From NCBI GenBank assembly GCA_028724545.1, contig JAQYCU010000037.1, positions 1 to 53,221 of the forward strand: DNA of 53,221 bases, given 5' to 3'. This DNA is from a bacterium. Lineage in GTDB: Bacteria; Bacillota; Clostridia; Lachnospirales; Lachnospiraceae. The notes below the pieces were generated by a model that saw only the letters and a program-made list of their open reading frames with translations, did not search any database and had not been told where the DNA came from. The translations under genes and the position numbers were made by a program. Shown piece by piece: positions 52,628-53,221 of the stretch (the first letter of the stretch is position 1; each line of letters opens with the position of its first letter).

Positions 52628-53104
52628 ATGGATAAGAACACATTATCACATACGAGATGGGAATGCAAATATCACATAGTTTTTGCACCAAAATATAGAC
52701 GTCAAGTCATATATGGAAAAATAAGGGAAGATATTTGTGAAATATTATCAACGCTATGTAAAAGGAAAGGTGTAGAAATTATAGAGGCGGAGTGGTGTCC
52801 AGACCATATTCATATGTTTGTTAGGATTCCACCAAGTATAAGTATTTCAAGTTTTATGGGATATTTAAAAGGAAAAAGTTCACTAATGATTTTTGAAAGG
52901 CATGCAAATTTAAAATATAAATTTGGAAATCGACATTTTTGGTGTAGAGGATATTATGTTGATTCAGTCGGTAAAAATGCAAAGAAAATCGAAGAATATA
53001 TTCGAAATCAATTACAGGAGGATATGATGTATGATCAAATGTCGTTGAAAGAATATGTAGACCCGTTTACGGGTGAGCCAGTAAACGTAAGCAAGAAAAA
53101 ATAA
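52628..53104 (+). CDS. tnpA: IS200-family Y1 transposase TnpA
   Basis: A 158-residue HUH-Y1 transposase for single-strand peel-and-paste transposition. The metal-binding HUH motif is HIHMFV and the catalytic tyrosine is in KKIEEYIRNQ near residue 130. KYHIVFAPKYRRQVIYG is the typical N-terminal segment of canonical IS200 rather than IS605. The gene is more AT-rich than neighbouring housekeeping genes, as expected for an insertion. It appears intact, so the element may be active. Confidence 0.94.
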   Translation: MDKNTLSHTRWECKYHIVFAPKYRRQVIYGKIREDICEILSTLCKRKGVEIIEAEWCPDHIHMFVRIPPSISISSFMGYLKGKSSLMIFERHANLKYKFGNRHFWCRGYYVDSVGKNAKKIEEYIRNQLQEDMMYDQMSLKEYVDPFTGEPVNVSKKK

Positions 53105-53221
53105 GCCCTTTAGGGCTAGCAGGTAAATGTAGTGCGTGAGGCGGACATTTCGGTGAGCCTTAAGGCTCAAGCAGGAAACAGCCCCTTATAGGGGCAGAGC
53201 AAACCACCGGCTTAGCCGGTG
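53104..53221. repeat. Series of four short hairpins downstream of tnpA
   Basis: AGCCCT/AGGGCT (53104-53117), GAGCCT/AGGCTC (53155-53168), GCCCCT/AGGGGC (53181-53195) and CACCGGC/GCCGGTG (53205-53221), all with 2-3-base T/A loops. Stem sequences differ but loop and size are shared. The window ends exactly at the last hairpin, so more may follow. One is likely the IS right-end hairpin. Confidence 0.7.

Larger units (their letters stand above)
52460..53221 (+). mobile_element. IS200-type insertion sequence, right side cut by the window edge
   Basis: Single-gene IS200-like element. Left part 52460-52620 contains several hairpins, then tnpA at 52628-53104, then a hairpin series to the window end. 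IS200/IS605 elements have no terminal inverted repeats; subterminal hairpins guide single-strand excision. Exact ends are not determined. No TnpB gene is seen within the window. Confidence 0.75.

Noticed and set aside
53104-53221. Repeated palindromes resembling a CRISPR array
   Set aside because: Stem sequences differ among units, spacing is irregular, and they adjoin an IS200 gene.

Overview
The window looks like a chromosome segment of a low-GC anaerobic Firmicute, most likely a motile Lachnospiraceae-type clostridium. Evidence read from the genes: ferredoxin-linked pyruvate oxidation by two enzyme types, acetate kinase, a meso-diaminopimelate wall (dapF, and a MurE with the DNPR motif), the Firmicute order priA-def-fmt-rsmB-rlmN-prpC-prkC-rsgA-rpe-thiN, strong purine-rich ribosome binding sites, a chemoreceptor and a PilZ protein. 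No rRNA, tRNA or CRISPR array was found. The species is not determined.

Layout. 1-2700: end of an unknown gene, then porD-porA-porB (multi-subunit pyruvate/2-oxoacid:ferredoxin oxidoreductase). 2717-3604: LysR regulator. 3601-6767: queuosine precursor operon queD-queE-folE-queC-queF behind a preQ1-I riboswitch with a terminator. 6877-10081: a GH26-like TIM-barrel protein without signal peptide, then a chemoreceptor. 10235-14210: Na/Pi symporter with PhoU-like tail and a PhoB/PhoR-like two-component pair. 14309-15964: RlmI-like rRNA methyltransferase and a DUF1232 membrane protein. 16097-17131 (-): DAHP synthase. 17132-17697: a long intergenic region with a 147-bp imperfect palindrome, an operator-like palindrome and the strong promoter of nifJ (single-chain PFOR, 17698-21252). 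21351-26023: CGAxxGCC protein, tmcAL (-), degV, ackA, rpmF. 26024-31053: RNase H-like protein (-), then cardiolipin synthase, a zinc-ribbon/HTH protein, ruvA and ruvB. 31121-32305 (-): CgeB-like glycosyltransferase. 32484-47754: dapF, murE, priA, def, fmt, rsmB, rlmN, prpC, prkC, rsgA, rpe, a PilZ gene, thiN and a ZIP transporter. 47983-49735: secreted ricin/CHAP wall hydrolase and a small unknown protein. 49800-50140: a type I toxin-antitoxin locus. 50354-52351: ychF and lgt. 52460-end: an IS200-type insertion sequence surrounded by small hairpins and cut by the window edge.

How the genes connect. The energy genes form a pyruvate to acetyl-CoA (porDAB, nifJ) and acetyl phosphate to acetate (ackA) theme, but pta is not here. 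RNA modification is prominent (preQ1 synthesis, TmcAL, RlmI-like, RsmB, RlmN). The large operon joins wall precursors, replication restart, translation initiation and PASTA-kinase signalling.

The most noteworthy element is the unannotated type I toxin-antitoxin locus at 49800-50140: a 28-codon membrane peptide on the minus strand, a convergent antisense RNA with its own promoter and terminator, a long-range 5'-3' complementarity in the toxin mRNA, a sequestered ribosome binding site, and a LexA-type box (GAAC-N4-GTTC) inside the toxin promoter. Also of interest are the palindrome upstream of nifJ, a symmetric bidirectional promoter between dapF and the glycosyltransferase gene, overlapping divergent promoters between tmcAL and degV, and the hairpin array around the IS200 element.
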